Assembly: GCA_025617375.2 (NCBI GenBank)
Contig: JAMYGW020000002.1
Span: 868,001-932,000 of the forward strand
Source: Acarospora socialis
Taxonomy: Eukaryota; Ascomycota; Lecanoromycetes; Acarosporales; Acarosporaceae
Direction: 5' to 3'
DNA: 64,000 nucleotides
Shown here: piece by piece, positions 32,286 through 43,488 of the stretch
How the letters are laid out: each line of letters opens with the position of its first letter
How positions within the stretch are numbered: position 1 is the first letter of the stretch
Notes under the pieces: generated by a model
What the model saw: the letters and a program-made list of their open reading frames with translations, nothing else
What the model was told of the DNA's origin: nothing
Databases searched by the model: none
Translations under genes and position numbers: made by a program

Positions 32286-33038
32286 CTTAGACAACTTTGA
32301 TATGGTGCGTCTATCCTAACGCTCAGAAGACATAATTCATGGGAAGAGAGGCCCCAGTTATAGTTCTAGGCCGTAAATGAAGGCCGTCGTGGCTCATCAC
32401 CAAGACTACAATATGTACGTATGAAGCACTGCTCAACCCTATTATGTACTTTGTCAGTTACAATCCTTATCATCCGTAACAGTTTACTCGTAGTAGGGTG
32501 ACCTGCATGTGACACAGAAAGCTCTTCTTACGAATCAGACTGTCTTGGATGGCTCCGTTGAATCATTGGCATTCGTCTATGACTTGGAAGCATGTCTATT
32601 AACGTGTAACGCTAGATAAGAAAAGATCGAATCCCACATCTAGTGTGACATCTCTCTCGTCGTCTCCTCCGCTCAGTCGACCGGAAATGACCTGACCAGA
32701 CTTTCGATCGAGCTTGGCGGTGTCAAGGCCACGTAATGAGATGTTCATCCCGCCGAGAACACGCCCAGCCTTGGCGCTCTTGGCCCTAGCCCTTGGCTCC
32801 TTGGCTGTTCATGGAGATTTGCACTTCGTCGATATAGCTTGTTCTTCCCGTGAAAGGAAAAAAGACTCCGAATGCAAGGGAACCCAGAATGGGTATGTCC
32901 CAGTTTATATTCAGTCAATGCTGAACGGGCGTCCTAGAATGAAACTGCACTGGCTGAAATTCTATCCGTCCGCTTTCCCAACCCAGTAATACTCAGCACC
33001 GAGTTGGCAATCCAAATTATACCTCCCGTTCATCACTG
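32286..33038. other. Intergenic region with one small secreted-protein candidate
   Basis: Apart from the ORF at 32741-32989 nothing coding is seen. It separates the RING-H2 start from the 3' end of the ENA ATPase gene. Confidence 0.45.
32741..32989 (+). CDS. Possible small secreted protein, 82 residues
   Basis: Intronless ORF with a convincing secretion signal: after MFIPPRTRP comes ALALLALALGSLAVHG, with a likely cleavage after Gly. The mature part would be about 57 residues, basic, with only two cysteines (ACSS and ECKG). No known domain. It faces the ENA ATPase gene tail-to-tail. The first ATG downstream of the 32714 frame opening is used. A signal-like stretch can arise by chance in Leu/Ala-rich translation, so existence of the gene is uncertain. 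Confidence 0.35.
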   Translation: MFIPPRTRPALALLALALGSLAVHGDLHFVDIACSSRERKKDSECKGTQNGYVPVYIQSMLNGRPRMKLHWLKFYPSAFPTQ

Positions 33039-36000
33039 TCATAGCTTCTTCTCTGTTTCAGGTTCTGCCCTCTCCGCACTGGATGCACTTTGAAAGTCCG
33101 CATACTGCCCCATTACCGACGCTTCCAAGTCAGCCCCCTTTCCCACACGATTACCTGCCTTCTTGCGGAAATAGATCCTCTTGGCCCATTTCCATGCCTC
33201 AACACCCCCAAAAAACAGTACAGACTCGATGAAGACGACGCCCCACTCCCAGCTGATACCCTGGTGTTTGAAAACGACGTGGTTGATGACGGGAATGTAA
33301 AGAGTGGGAAAAATGGTCACGAAACCGGCGATGACAGCCCAGAAGAGAAACTTGTTGCGCCAGACGTCATAAATCCATTGCGTGAAGTATTTCTTGCTCG
33401 TTGGCTGCATCCGGAAGAAGGAGCGACGCATGTCAACCAACTCCCAGGCCAGGAAAAGTGCAAACCATGTCAGGCAGACAAAAGTCGTGGCGCGGGCACG
33501 GAAGACCGTGTCACACTCCTCGCTATAGCTTTCATTACAATTGCTTCCGAGGTTGCCGTCGCCGAAGCCGAAGAGAATGAGTGAAAAGGATGTAAGGCAG
33601 AGAGTGGCCATCCACAGACCGTAGACAAGCATGTCAACCATAACCTCGATAGTGAAGACGCCCTTCTTGAGGGACTGAGGCGGACGCGCCATAATGTCTG
33701 GTGCGGCCGCTTCGACTCCAAGACCCATGTCTGGCATGCCAGACGTGATCATGATGACCCAAAGGATCTCGACAGGGGCAAGTGGAAAGACGGAAAGACC
33801 GGATGAATCTTTGAAGGCAAGGCCGATCAGGAGAGTGCAAGCTTGGGCGATGTTCTCGGAAAGAAGATGGAGAACGGATTTCTGAATGTTATCGAACATA
33901 CGGCGGCCTTCCTGGATTGCATTTAGGATCGAGGCAAAGTTGTCGTCTGTCAGAACGATATCAGAGGCGTCTTTGGCTACATCGGATCCTGCTTGGCCCA
34001 TAGCAATACCGACGTCGGCACGCTTTAGAGAAGGTGAGTCGTTTACTCCGTCTCCAGTCATGGCAGCAAAGCATTTACGTCTGTGTAGGGCCTCGATCAT
34101 GCGGACCTTGGTATTGGGCGTGCATCGAGCAATGACTAGAGGGAGGACTGGAAGCCTATCAATTTCTTCGTCCGAGAGCTTGTCAAAGGCGCTGGCCGTC
34201 ATCACCATCGCGTCTGCGACATCCTTCGCGGTAGCCTCTGTATTGGAAGGAATGATGCCGACTTGAGCGGCAATAGCTCTTGCGGTACCAGGGTGATCCC
34301 CCGTAAGCATATGAACAGAGATGCCTGCTTGGTGACACTGTTTGATGGCACCGGCAGATTCGACTCGTGGAGGATCATAGAGTCCGATAAGGCCTTGAAA
34401 AGTCAAGTCATTCTCAACAAGCGCTCGATCATACTCCACGTCAGAACCATCGGTTCGACCCGAGTAGGTTTTGCTAGCAAATGCAAGCACACGGAGACCT
34501 TGGGCGGCCAAAGCTTCCATGTTGTGGAGGATGCGATTGCGAAGGGTTTCAGTCATCGTCGTCGCTTCCGAACCATCGTCCCAGACTACAAGCTTGCATG
34601 AGCCGATTATCCGTTCGACCGCACCCTTCGTGAAGACCATCGTCTTGCCTGTGGCCTTGTTTTTAAAAACGACTGACATTTTCTTAACGTCGGAATCGAA
34701 AGGAAATTCCTTGACTCGACTCCAAGACTCTTCTTGAGTAAGGCGATCACGATTCCAATCAAATCGCGAAACGTACACCTGAATAGCTATTTCCGTCGGG
34801 TCTCCACGAGCTTTCCAACCATCTGCGGTTTCATGGACGTGGGCAAGATTGGCGAGAGAGGCGACATTGAGAAAATCCTGCAGCGGAGCATTGTCTTTTA
34901 GCAGCTCTGCGTAGGAAATCTCATCTCCCTCTTCTTCTACACTCTCGCTTCGCTCTTCAATCTCCGCTGGAGACAAACTACTATGGGACAGGCCGCCCTT
35001 GGTTGGGTCGAATGGATCGGTCGACGTACCAGCCGAGTAGATGCCTTTGGACGGTATCCATGCTCTCTTTGCCACCATTTTCCCCTGAGTGATCGTACCG
35101 GTCTTATCGGAGCAGATGTCTACCATTTCTGTCAGCGCAGGCTTTGAGATGGGGGGAAGATTTAATATACCTGTTACTGCTCCCAATGCTTCCAGTGAGT
35201 CAAGCTTGCGTACTATGACATGTTGCTGGACCATTCTCTTGGTGCCGGCAGCCATAGTGATGGTCAATACCACAACGAGGCAAGCAGGAATCATGCTGAG
35301 ACCAGTAGCCACGGCGTATATGATGACTTCGGTGTTATTGGAGAATTTGTTCGCCCCAAGCACGATGATTGCACACACAACCGCAATACCGAAGAGCAGA
35401 ATCGCGAGTCGCGATAATTTCCTCTGGAGAGGAGTACCAACATTGATACCCAGGAAGTGACCAATGAAGTCAGCTACGGTCAACCCATATGCTTCAGCAT
35501 AACGATGCGGTTTGGCGGAGCCGTCTGGCTTGCGCTTCACCGGACGAGTTTTCTTCCCAGTCGCACGTAAGGCAGCAGCGATCGCGCCAATCTCAGTCTT
35601 CATACCAGTCGCAAATACGATGGCGCGAGCGCGGCCCTTCGTGACGGTGGAAGAACTGAATGCGACGTTGAGACGATCTCCGGGACCGATATCCACGTCA
35701 AAAGTGGCCTCGGCGTCCTTCTGGACGGGGAGGGACTCTCCAGTGAGAAGTGCCTCATCGGTTTCGAAGTTTACGGCCTCCAGCAGCCTAGTAAAAACTC
35801 AGAACGATTTGCTCATTTGCGGAAGGAGGTTCGCTGCTCACCTAACGTCCGCTGGCACGGTATCTCCTGTCTTCAACTCGACCATGTCACCCGGCACGAT
35901 CTCTGCCGTGGGAACGACTTCTGTTTTCCCCTCTCGTACCGCAGTTGCGGTAGGAGAACTCAGAGATCTTAAGGAATTCATTGTCTTTTCGGCATTGAAC

Positions 36001-36416
36001 TCTTGAAAGAATCCAACTACGATATTCAGAATGATGACAGCTGCAATGACGCCACCTTCAATATACGATGAGATGCCAAAACTGACCGCCATGGCCAGAA
36101 TCAGGACCTGCGACACTGGATCAGTTTAACATTGCCCATCTTATTGCGAATTCAGGTGGCTAACTAGCATCATGGCGTTGGCGACCTGACGGACCAGAAT
36201 CTTCATGGGTTGGACGGTTGGACCGTCACCCAACTCGTTTCGGCCATATTGTTCTAGTCGAGCTTTGACTTCAGCAAGAGTGAGACCGTCCTTGGCGTTG
36301 GCACCTAATTCACCGCAAACCGCATCGTAAGAAAGAGCATGGGGAGGGAGTGAGAGTGGTCTATTGGCCTGGCCAGATATGTGACCCTCGCTGCCTCCCT
36401 CGTGCTTCTTGCCCAT
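33039..36416 (-). CDS. ena1: ENA-type P-type Na+/K+ exporting ATPase (class IID)
   Basis: Fungal sodium/potassium efflux ATPase of the plasma membrane, important under salt and alkaline stress. Exons 36165-36416, 35842-36107 and 33039-35787 give 1088 residues, as expected for the class. LLTGESLPV is the actuator motif. CSDKTGTITQGKMV holds the phosphorylated aspartate with the class IID sequence context. MLTGDHPGTA and TGDGVNDSPSLKRADVGIAMG complete the hinge. About ten membrane segments flank these. The N-terminal cytosolic domain (PPHALSYDAVCGELGA) is typical. The upstream region, shared with a divergent gene, has six exact GCCAAG hexamers, the PacC binding sequence. Cation preference is inferred from class. 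Confidence 0.95.
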
Positions 36417-37247
36417 CTTGCCTAACAGTTTTGAAGTGTAGAGTATAGTGCACGAAGCAAGGTATAGAAGGTTAAGTGAGCGGTTGATCTTGAACTTCCT
36501 TCACCACGCTAGAGCCTGTCTGAAGAGAATAAGATAGTGTGTATACAGGTCGAAAGTAGGTCAAGGATCAAAGAGGCTACAGAAAATCTGTCGAAGAACA
36601 GACTTCTTATAAGGAGCACCAAGTCGCCTCAACAGGGGCCTAGGATGCCGGTTGACCCAGCACATCAGCGACACCGATAAGACGATTCCCTTCATCTTGG
36701 CTCTTGGCACTTGGCATACCCAAGCCAAGTGAACGACCAACATCATAACTCCTCAGTCATGCCCTTGACTCGGGATGCTCGAGATGTGGATTTTCACGTG
36801 TGCGGACATGGTACGCTTTTCCAAGTCTAATGGGAATAAGACAGTATGTCATCTCTGCACGGAAGACCGCCATTGCGAGCATCATGGAGGCCATGTCAAG
36901 GGTGACTCAACTTCACTCATGCCAGTGACGAGTCGTTGTTGAGTAGAAGGGCTTGGCGACGAAATTCCTTGTGAGGTGGGGTTGGATGCCAAGAAACACT
37001 AAAAAGCTGTGGGGTGATTATGAGTATCAAGTAACTCCGTACTCCGTAGCTTAGGTAAAAGAAGGTACCTTAAGGCTTACGTAAGAAGATACCTTAGGTT
37101 GTGCCCTTCTCTACTCGCCGTCTTCGTGAAATTTTGAACATATTAATGTTACAAATTCTGGCTTGCAGTATCTTAACAAGATTCTCGATCTCCATCGTGA
37201 GCTCCTTTCCATGACATTCTGCAGAGAACCGCAAGGGCAATGACTGT
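36417..37247. other. Divergent promoter region between ENA ATPase and an unknown gene
   Basis: No ORF of interest. It holds the hexamer cluster listed separately and, near 37030-37095, a group of short palindromic pieces (ACTCCGTACTCCGTA, GGTACCTTAAGG, GATACCTTAGG). Confidence 0.6.
36696..36993. promoter_or_regulatory. Cluster of six PacC-type GCCAAG sites
   Basis: GCCAAG or its complement CTTGGC stands at 36696-36701, 36703-36708, 36710-36715, 36724-36729, 36952-36957 and 36988-36993. The first three repeat every 7 bases in the same orientation and the fourth is inverted. GCCARG is the binding sequence of PacC in Aspergillus nidulans. For an 830-base region about 0.4 exact matches of this hexamer on both strands would be expected by chance. 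The dense group is 280-313 bases upstream of the ENA start and about 520 bases upstream of the divergent unknown gene. Function as pH-response sites is inferred. Confidence 0.65.
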
Positions 37248-39517
37248 ATGTCATCGTCCTTGCTGAGTCTCGGCGAAACTGTGCATTGCTCCGTGAAGCA
37301 CAAATGGCAACTTGCTTCTGAAACCACCATTCAAGTCGCTGGATTACCAGACATTGTTCAAGCTACGAGCAACGCACAGCAGCTCGAATCATTAACCAAC
37401 AGAGACACATGGATGAGACGTGGCCATGGCCTCAGTCTCGCCATCCAAATATTGCTAGATGGCGAGGAAGTTGCAAGAGCACCTGGTGCTGCAGAGTTAG
37501 TCGAGAATCTGGGCGTGGCAATGCGTGATGGCGAAGTAATATCATTCTATATCTCTGCCCTCAATCTTTGTTGATATGTCTCTAGCTATGGTCACAGCTC
37601 GATATTCTGCCGACTCTGTCCCTACCAGTCGACAGTGGATCTACTCACTTGAGCCAAGATGGAGATATCATACTTTCACTCGTTCATATGCCTCCTTTAG
37701 GGACAGCCTCAGGCCCCTTGAAAGGACGAAAACGTAGACCTGCCGATGCTCGAGCTGCACATCCTCCGGATGATGTTCCAACTGTTGCTTTGGAGAGGAT
37801 CAACATGACCTTGAACTTCTCACGTCAGTGTTGGACACGGAACATGAAGGCTTTGTATAATTCAGAGAAAAATCCTCTGTGCAGCCACCTTGCTACCAGT
37901 GAGCACCCTTCAGACCTTCAACAGGGAGATCATCTCCCGCCAATGGATAGCCATGGAAGACCAAACTCCAACGACGTGGATATGGACAGATGGAGCCTCT
38001 CCCAGCCAGCATGTACCACGGATGATGAATTGCTGGATACTTTCTCTTCTGGTATCTCAGATCGATTGATAGTCTCACATGTAGAGAAGGATGGCACTGG
38101 TACTTTCCAGGCTCAAGACTACGGAATGGGGTGTACGGCTGACAACAACGCTGGCTTGGGGCCACACCATATGCTTGCTGACATTGAGCTATACCAATTT
38201 TTGGAACTGACGGATGCAGCACTGCGTACTCTGATATCTGTTGATTCTGTCCGGAGAAGCGCCGGCGTCAGATTGCTCTCTGCGTCGCCTGGTCCAAAGT
38301 TAGCGCAAATATCTCCTGCACTATTCAGTCCAGGCTATCTCACTGTACGTCCGAACCACCACTGAAGCGTACTTCGTCTGCTTGGTCCTTGGCTGAATTC
38401 TTGGGCGCAGGCGGTTTCCCAACGGACACCTTTCGTCTCAACCATTGCGTACACCATGAGCTCTCTCCCACGTCGGGTGCTATCCTCTGATCTGCGAACA
38501 AAGCTTGAGAAGTTAGCATCACTTTCGCCGTCACCTTTGATTGCAGCGAACGACAATTCAGAGCAGGGAACGCTTCGTAATGACCAGATCAGAAAGGTCG
38601 TCAAAGCTCGAATCTGGAGAATGATGCAGAAGACCCTTTATAACCCCGGAGCAGCTCGGCGGTTAAAGCCTATCGAGGCTAATGGTGACGCTATCCAATC
38701 AAGGACTCCTTATGAGATGCTGGACGACAGTGCTATGACAAGCCTTCAGGCGGACTTTGATTCACCACTTGACAGTGGAGAGCTATACGGCTCAATCCGC
38801 ACTGAAGGGTACTCGAGCCACGGGTATACTGAGAAACTCGGGAGCGATGTCATAGACTTTGACATATTGATCAGTGAAGGAGGGTTAGAGAGTCTTGAGC
38901 GGGGCGATGAAGATATATTGCAGCAGGAAGTCGAGTACTTGCACCAAGAATATCAAGGGACATCTTTCAATCCAAGGGATACGTATACGCCTAATTACAA
39001 TACACAACAGCCCCTCACCTCACGCCGAGTCTACGCAAACAGCGGTTCGGCCAACGCTCTTCCCAGTTTCCAAGGCGTCGATCACCCTACCATTGATGAT
39101 GACGAAGCCATCCATTTTCGCGCCGATACCGACAGCCTCACAGACAGGCAAAAATCCCACACCTCCTTCCGACCCAGTCAGCGATCTGGCGCCAGCCCAA
39201 AGACGCGTAATTACAATCCTACCTTCACACATGACTCTGTATTCAGAACCCAACGCTCACATGACGATGAAGACATTCTATTTCACAACGACGACATGAT
39301 GGAAATGGAAGAAATTCACTTCTCACTTTCACATACTCCAATGTTGCCTAACGACAACGTCTTTCCACACGAACACTTACTCCAAATAGACCGCTCGGAC
39401 GACAATGGAGATCTTTTGTTTCCGCAGGAGCTTCACTTCTATACTGCAAAGGACGAGAGAGAAGTGAACCAGTACGATAGTGATAACGGAGACGAGCACG
39501 ACATGATCGACATATAA
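37248..39517 (+). CDS. Unrecognised acidic protein, 717 residues
   Basis: I do not recognise this protein. Exons 37248-37535, 37586-38344 and 38411-39517 join in frame with GT-AG introns of 50 and 66 bases. The N-terminal ~100 residues look folded (SLAIQILLDGEEVARAPGAA). Residues 110-350 are mixed with a basic patch (GRKRRPADARAAHPP). A conserved-looking helix near residue 365-420 reads RRVLSSDLRTKLEKLASL and QIRKVVKARIWRMMQKTLYN. The rest is low-complexity, acidic and His-rich (DDDEAIHF, DDEDILFHNDDMMEMEEIHF). No membrane segment or signal peptide. A nuclear scaffold or DNA-associated protein would fit, but this is a guess. It shares its upstream region with the ENA gene. Confidence 0.68.
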
Positions 39518-40043
39518 GCCTGCACTCGGACTGGGTCATGGCTGTGCACGGACTTCCCAAGGACATGGCGTTCAAGCAACGCTATAAAAATTTCGAGACC
39601 AGTCAAAGAGAGTGGTATGCGCGTCTAGGACAGCCAAAAGTCCAACAGCACAGCTGATCTTCCCAGTCTGCAGCGCCGAGAAGAGTTCCGGGAAGAGCTG
39701 TTTACAAGGGCAGGGACCTCGGCCCAGTAATAGTCAAGTCTGGCTAATCATCAATGAAAGATCTCGGTCAGCTGCTGTACCATCATCATAGATTTTTACT
39801 GAGTCACTTATTAACGTCCGAGAACGAGAATCAACCATCAATGCAACTGCTTCGCTATGGCAATTGTTTAACGTAGACTTACGCAGAATTCTAGCAGCTA
39901 ACATTCGCTCCATATGTCTTCGACCCTGACGGTCGTGCAAATGGCAAGAAGGATATAGAGCACGTGAGGAAGGCAGGCCGCGGCACTGCACAGGACGCCA
40001 ACACGCCGACAAACCCACCACGAAATAAACGCCCTGGAAAGAA
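39518..40043. other. Convergent intergenic region
   Basis: Nothing recognised between the acidic-protein gene and the DUF2235 gene. The minus ORF crossing into it from 40213 is in a different frame from the real last exon of the DUF2235 gene. Confidence 0.5.
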
Positions 40044-41888
40044 TCATCGCCTCGGCCTCGAGCTCCCTTTGAGAACATAATCATAGGCCTCCGGATCTGT
40101 GTCCAGCAACTTCCTCTCCACATCGCCCAGCACATCTTCATAGAGCACTCGATCCGGAAGCCCCTTTTCTCTCGCCCCGCCGCTCCCATACAATTCCCAC
40201 CTGGGCCTCCCATCGTTACCCACGAGTCTCCACCCGCTCAGCGCGGCCGGATCGTAAACACCTCTGTCCTGAATGCCCGGACCGCCGAGGCGGACTCGAG
40301 CGCGTACGGAAGCGTGGATGTATTCGTTCGTGTTGCGGAGGGGTTTGGAAGTGGGGCGGCCGGTGGAGGGGTCCGTTCTGTGGTAGGTGCCGGGCGTGCG
40401 GGTCTTGCTGGCCGCGAGAGCGTAGATGCCGGTTGAGGAGTTGAGGATTTTGCCTGAAAGCGGACGGGGACATTTATTAGCTTCTGGGCTTGGTCGGATC
40501 GAATGGGCTGTGGGAGTGGGAAGAGAAGGGAGGATCGTGTACCGAATGACCAGGGTCTGACGGATTGTCTGTGGTTGATGTAATATCGCCGAGTCAGCTC
40601 GGCTTGGCGGAGGATGTAGTTCCCGTTGAATTCGATGAAGGGCTCAAGCTGCGACATCATCCACGCGAGGGTGATGTCCGAGAGCTCGGCGTCATCGTAG
40701 CCGCCACCGACGTTGGAGTGCACGCCTGGAAACCAGACTTGTTTGAGGTTCTGAATTTGCACCTCGGTTCGTCAGAAACGGCAATACGAAGAAAAGCGGA
40801 CGGGCAGTGTCAAAGATGTACCGTTCTGGATCCCCGAGGCTTCTCCCATACGGACGGAGAGAAAGGTTCTCGGTGCTCATCCAAAGCCAAGGCTTGAAAC
40901 GCATTCTCAACGTGCTCGCCGACGTTGGTGTTGTCAAACGAGTACTCTTTCTCGTCCTTTGGAAACCCCATATTTCCGAGTAACGGGATTCGTGGGATAC
41001 CGAGAGAACCTAGGAATATCTTAGCGCTCCTTTCTCTGGGCCCAGTAGATATGTAGCAGTCTCACCAACCGTATCCCAAACCGCAACCGCCTTGATCAAA
41101 ACATCGAGCGTAGTGAGACCGCGCTACAGACCCGTCAGACACAAGCACCAGCAGCCAGTAAACACCGTAGCCCTACCCGTCTCAACTCCCTCCGATACCT
41201 CGGATCCCTAATATTCGGCTTATTCGGAAATGGCACATTCGGATACGCCGGCTTATAATTCGGATTGCGACTATTCTCGAAATCCTTGAAGATCTCATAA
41301 AAATCCGGCAATCCCGCCTTCGTCAGAATCCCAATGGCCCCAATCAAACCCGAAATACTCCGCGCCGTAAACGCTCCTCTCGAAAAACCCAGCAGGAAGA
41401 TCCCGTCGCCGGCGACGTAGTTGTTGACGATGAAGTCGTAGGCCTCGCGGATGTGCTCCGAGAGACCGAGGCCGGTGCCGCCGCCGACGATGCGGTCGTA
41501 GAGGCCGATGCCGGTGCCGACGCCGGCTTGGTAGTAGACGATCTGGGGGACGTGGTCGGACGTGTCGGTACGGATGGCGCGGCAGATGCGCGTTACGTTG
41601 GAGGGGACTTGCAGGCGCTTGTTGGGGCCGCCGGTGGGCAGGGCGGATTTCTGGAAGCCGTTGTCGGAGTTAAGCCAGGTTCCTGGTGTGAAGAGATGGT
41701 TGTTAGTGTGTGGAGGGATCGCGGGGACGAGCCCAGAGGGGGGAAGGGATAGCATCAGTGCTGTAGAGAGAAGGGATAGTGTCAAGGACGTAGATAGCGG
41801 GAGGGTAATGCGTACCGTCGCAGGCTACTATGATCCTCTTCCCCGCGTAGGCGGCAGCAGGGGGACTCGGGTGCTGGGAACGACTCAT
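40044..41888 (-). CDS. DUF2235 alpha/beta-hydrolase-like protein
   Basis: Fungal member of the DUF2235 family, alpha/beta hydrolases related to the Tle1 phospholipase effectors of bacteria. Exons in reading order 41816-41888, 41177-41682, 41066-41123, 40822-41009, 40543-40762 and 40044-40453 give 484 residues. KRIIVACDGTWLNSD opens the domain. NVTRICRAI and QIVYYQAGVGTG follow, and the nucleophile elbow is LLGFSRGAFTAR (Gly-x-Ser-x-Gly). VWFPGVHSNVGGGY carries the likely catalytic histidine. The start at ATG 41888 is the only in-frame one before the domain. Substrate is unknown; no signal peptide seen, so it is probably cytosolic. Confidence 0.88.
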
Positions 41889-42594
41889 GTCGACGGCAAG
41901 GGAAGACACGAGTGCTGGCGATACTCATGGTGAAGTTCAAGGTACATGGAGGGGTGTGATCAATAAGGACAATGGGCGCCGACCGGTCGTAGCGGTTCGA
42001 GCATGGCTGTTTGGGTTTCGGGCTTTGGTTCGGGAGTTTAAGTGAGGGTGTACTCGTAGGTCATGGACATTGCTTTATTATATAGTGGTTGAGAGGGATG
42101 GGTGCCTGGACAAAGGGCGTTGGATTGGGGCTATGTACAGTTGGGTTCCTCAAAGTGACTGGGGAAGCGCGCAGTAGCTGGATGTCTGAGACAATGAGCA
42201 CATGGTGGGGCGATAAGTTTGGCGTGAGTGGTGGCTTTCCCTCGCCGTACGGGGCTGCTCAGGTCGACCACCGTACTTGTCGTAGCCCTACTAGGGCTTG
42301 AGCTGGCATTGAGGAAAACAGTTTGTTTCAATAGTAACTGTAGCCAGGCATGCTAGGAATAGGCCAATGCGGAATCTGTAATAGACAGCCGAATGGGCAA
42401 CTCGCGTCCAGGGTACTGAATATCTTCAAAATATACCAGCAGCAACGGTCGGCCGGTGGCAACTGAGCGTGAACGACTGCAAACAGATGCTTTGGCTAGT
42501 TGATGATGCTACAACCACTCCCTAATATGGGAGTAGCGTTTTGACCAATGGCTACAGACAGTAGCTCACAGAAAACAATCGTATACTCCATACA
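41889..42594. other. Intergenic, no gene recognised
   Basis: Upstream region of the DUF2235 gene and downstream region of the Pof1-like gene. No supported coding region. Confidence 0.45.
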
Positions 42595-43488
42595 TCATTC
42601 AGGCTCCAGATACAACCCCTCCCTCACAATCCACTCCCCCACCCCCTCCGACACCAACCTCCTCAACGCCTCCCGATCCCCCCTCGCCACCGCCTCCCTC
42701 ACCCTCGTCGAACTAACCACCTCCTCGCCCTCCCCCCTCCCCTCCACCATCTCGAACCTCCCCGCCCACTCCCTCCTCCCCCCCTCCCCCTCCCTCTTCC
42801 CCTCCGCCAACTCCCGCAGAACCGCCCCCTGCGCCTCCCTCTCCCCCCAATCCGACCCCGTCCGATACGTCACCCGCACCCGATGCCTGGCCAAGAACGG
42901 CCCCAGCGGCGCCAGCGTGTGCGTCGGCGGATAGTACTTCGGGGCCAGCAGGCGGATCAGCGTGTCGAAGCCCGTGAGATGCACCTGTTCGGGCGGCGGG
43001 TCGTAGACGCCCGAGTCGGCGATGGCGGTCGCTTTCCGGTGGAAGTAGGGCTCCGTGGTGACGCCGACGTCGACGGCTACGGCGGCCTCGGGCTCTTGTT
43101 TTGAGGGATCATGTCGCGAGAGATGGGCGAGGAGGTCGTGCGCGAAGATGGTCATCATGACGAGGCGGTGCTCGAAGGCGGCGGGTTTGGCCGCCTTGTC
43201 GGCGTTTTGGGTCGCGAGGAGGAGGAGGAGACGTCTCGGGGCGGGGTCGTGGTCGTGGTGGAGGGCGGAGGTGGCGATTTGCAGGTGGGCGAGGGTCGGG
43301 GGGTTGAAGGAGGAGTCGAGGACGTAGAGGGTTTTCGGGGCCGGGGAGAGGGAGGGAGAGGAGTGGGGAGGGACTGTTTGCAGGATGCGGAATTTGGAGG
43401 AAGAGGCGGCGGTGAAGGATTGGAGGGCGGAGTGGATTTCTGGGAGGAGGCGCTGCATGGAGGTGATGTCGGCGTCGTATGCAGGCAT
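42595..43488 (-). CDS. pof1: Pof1-like nicotinamide mononucleotide adenylyltransferase
   Basis: Cytidylyltransferase-fold protein resembling yeast Pof1, which can join ATP and nicotinamide mononucleotide to make NAD. Single exon, 297 residues. The nucleotide-binding start is LYVLDSSFNPPTLAHLQIA, with TLAH in place of the usual HxGH. LLLATQNADKAAK and VHLTGFDTLIRLLAPKYY are the middle signatures. The second ATP-binding motif is EVVSSTRVREAVARGD. The start at 43488 gives MPAYDADITSMQRLL; a later ATG at 43455 (of MQRLL) is possible. The gene is unusually GC-rich toward its 3' end, with long C/T runs on the plus strand. Confidence 0.87.
   Translation of the reverse strand: MPAYDADITSMQRLLPEIHSALQSFTAASSSKFRILQTVPPHSSPSLSPAPKTLYVLDSSFNPPTLAHLQIATSALHHDHDPAPRRLLLLLATQNADKAAKPAAFEHRLVMMTIFAHDLLAHLSRHDPSKQEPEAAVAVDVGVTTEPYFHRKATAIADSGVYDPPPEQVHLTGFDTLIRLLAPKYYPPTHTLAPLGPFLARHRVRVTYRTGSDWGEREAQGAVLRELAEGKREGEGGRREWAGRFEMVEGRGEGEEVVSSTRVREAVARGDREALRRLVSEGVGEWIVREGLYLEPE

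Noticed and set aside
40238-40762. Unspliced 174-codon ORF in the DUF2235 locus
   Set aside because: After about 40543 it runs through an intron into the wrong frame of the last exon; the spliced model keeps the protein colinear and ends at 40044.
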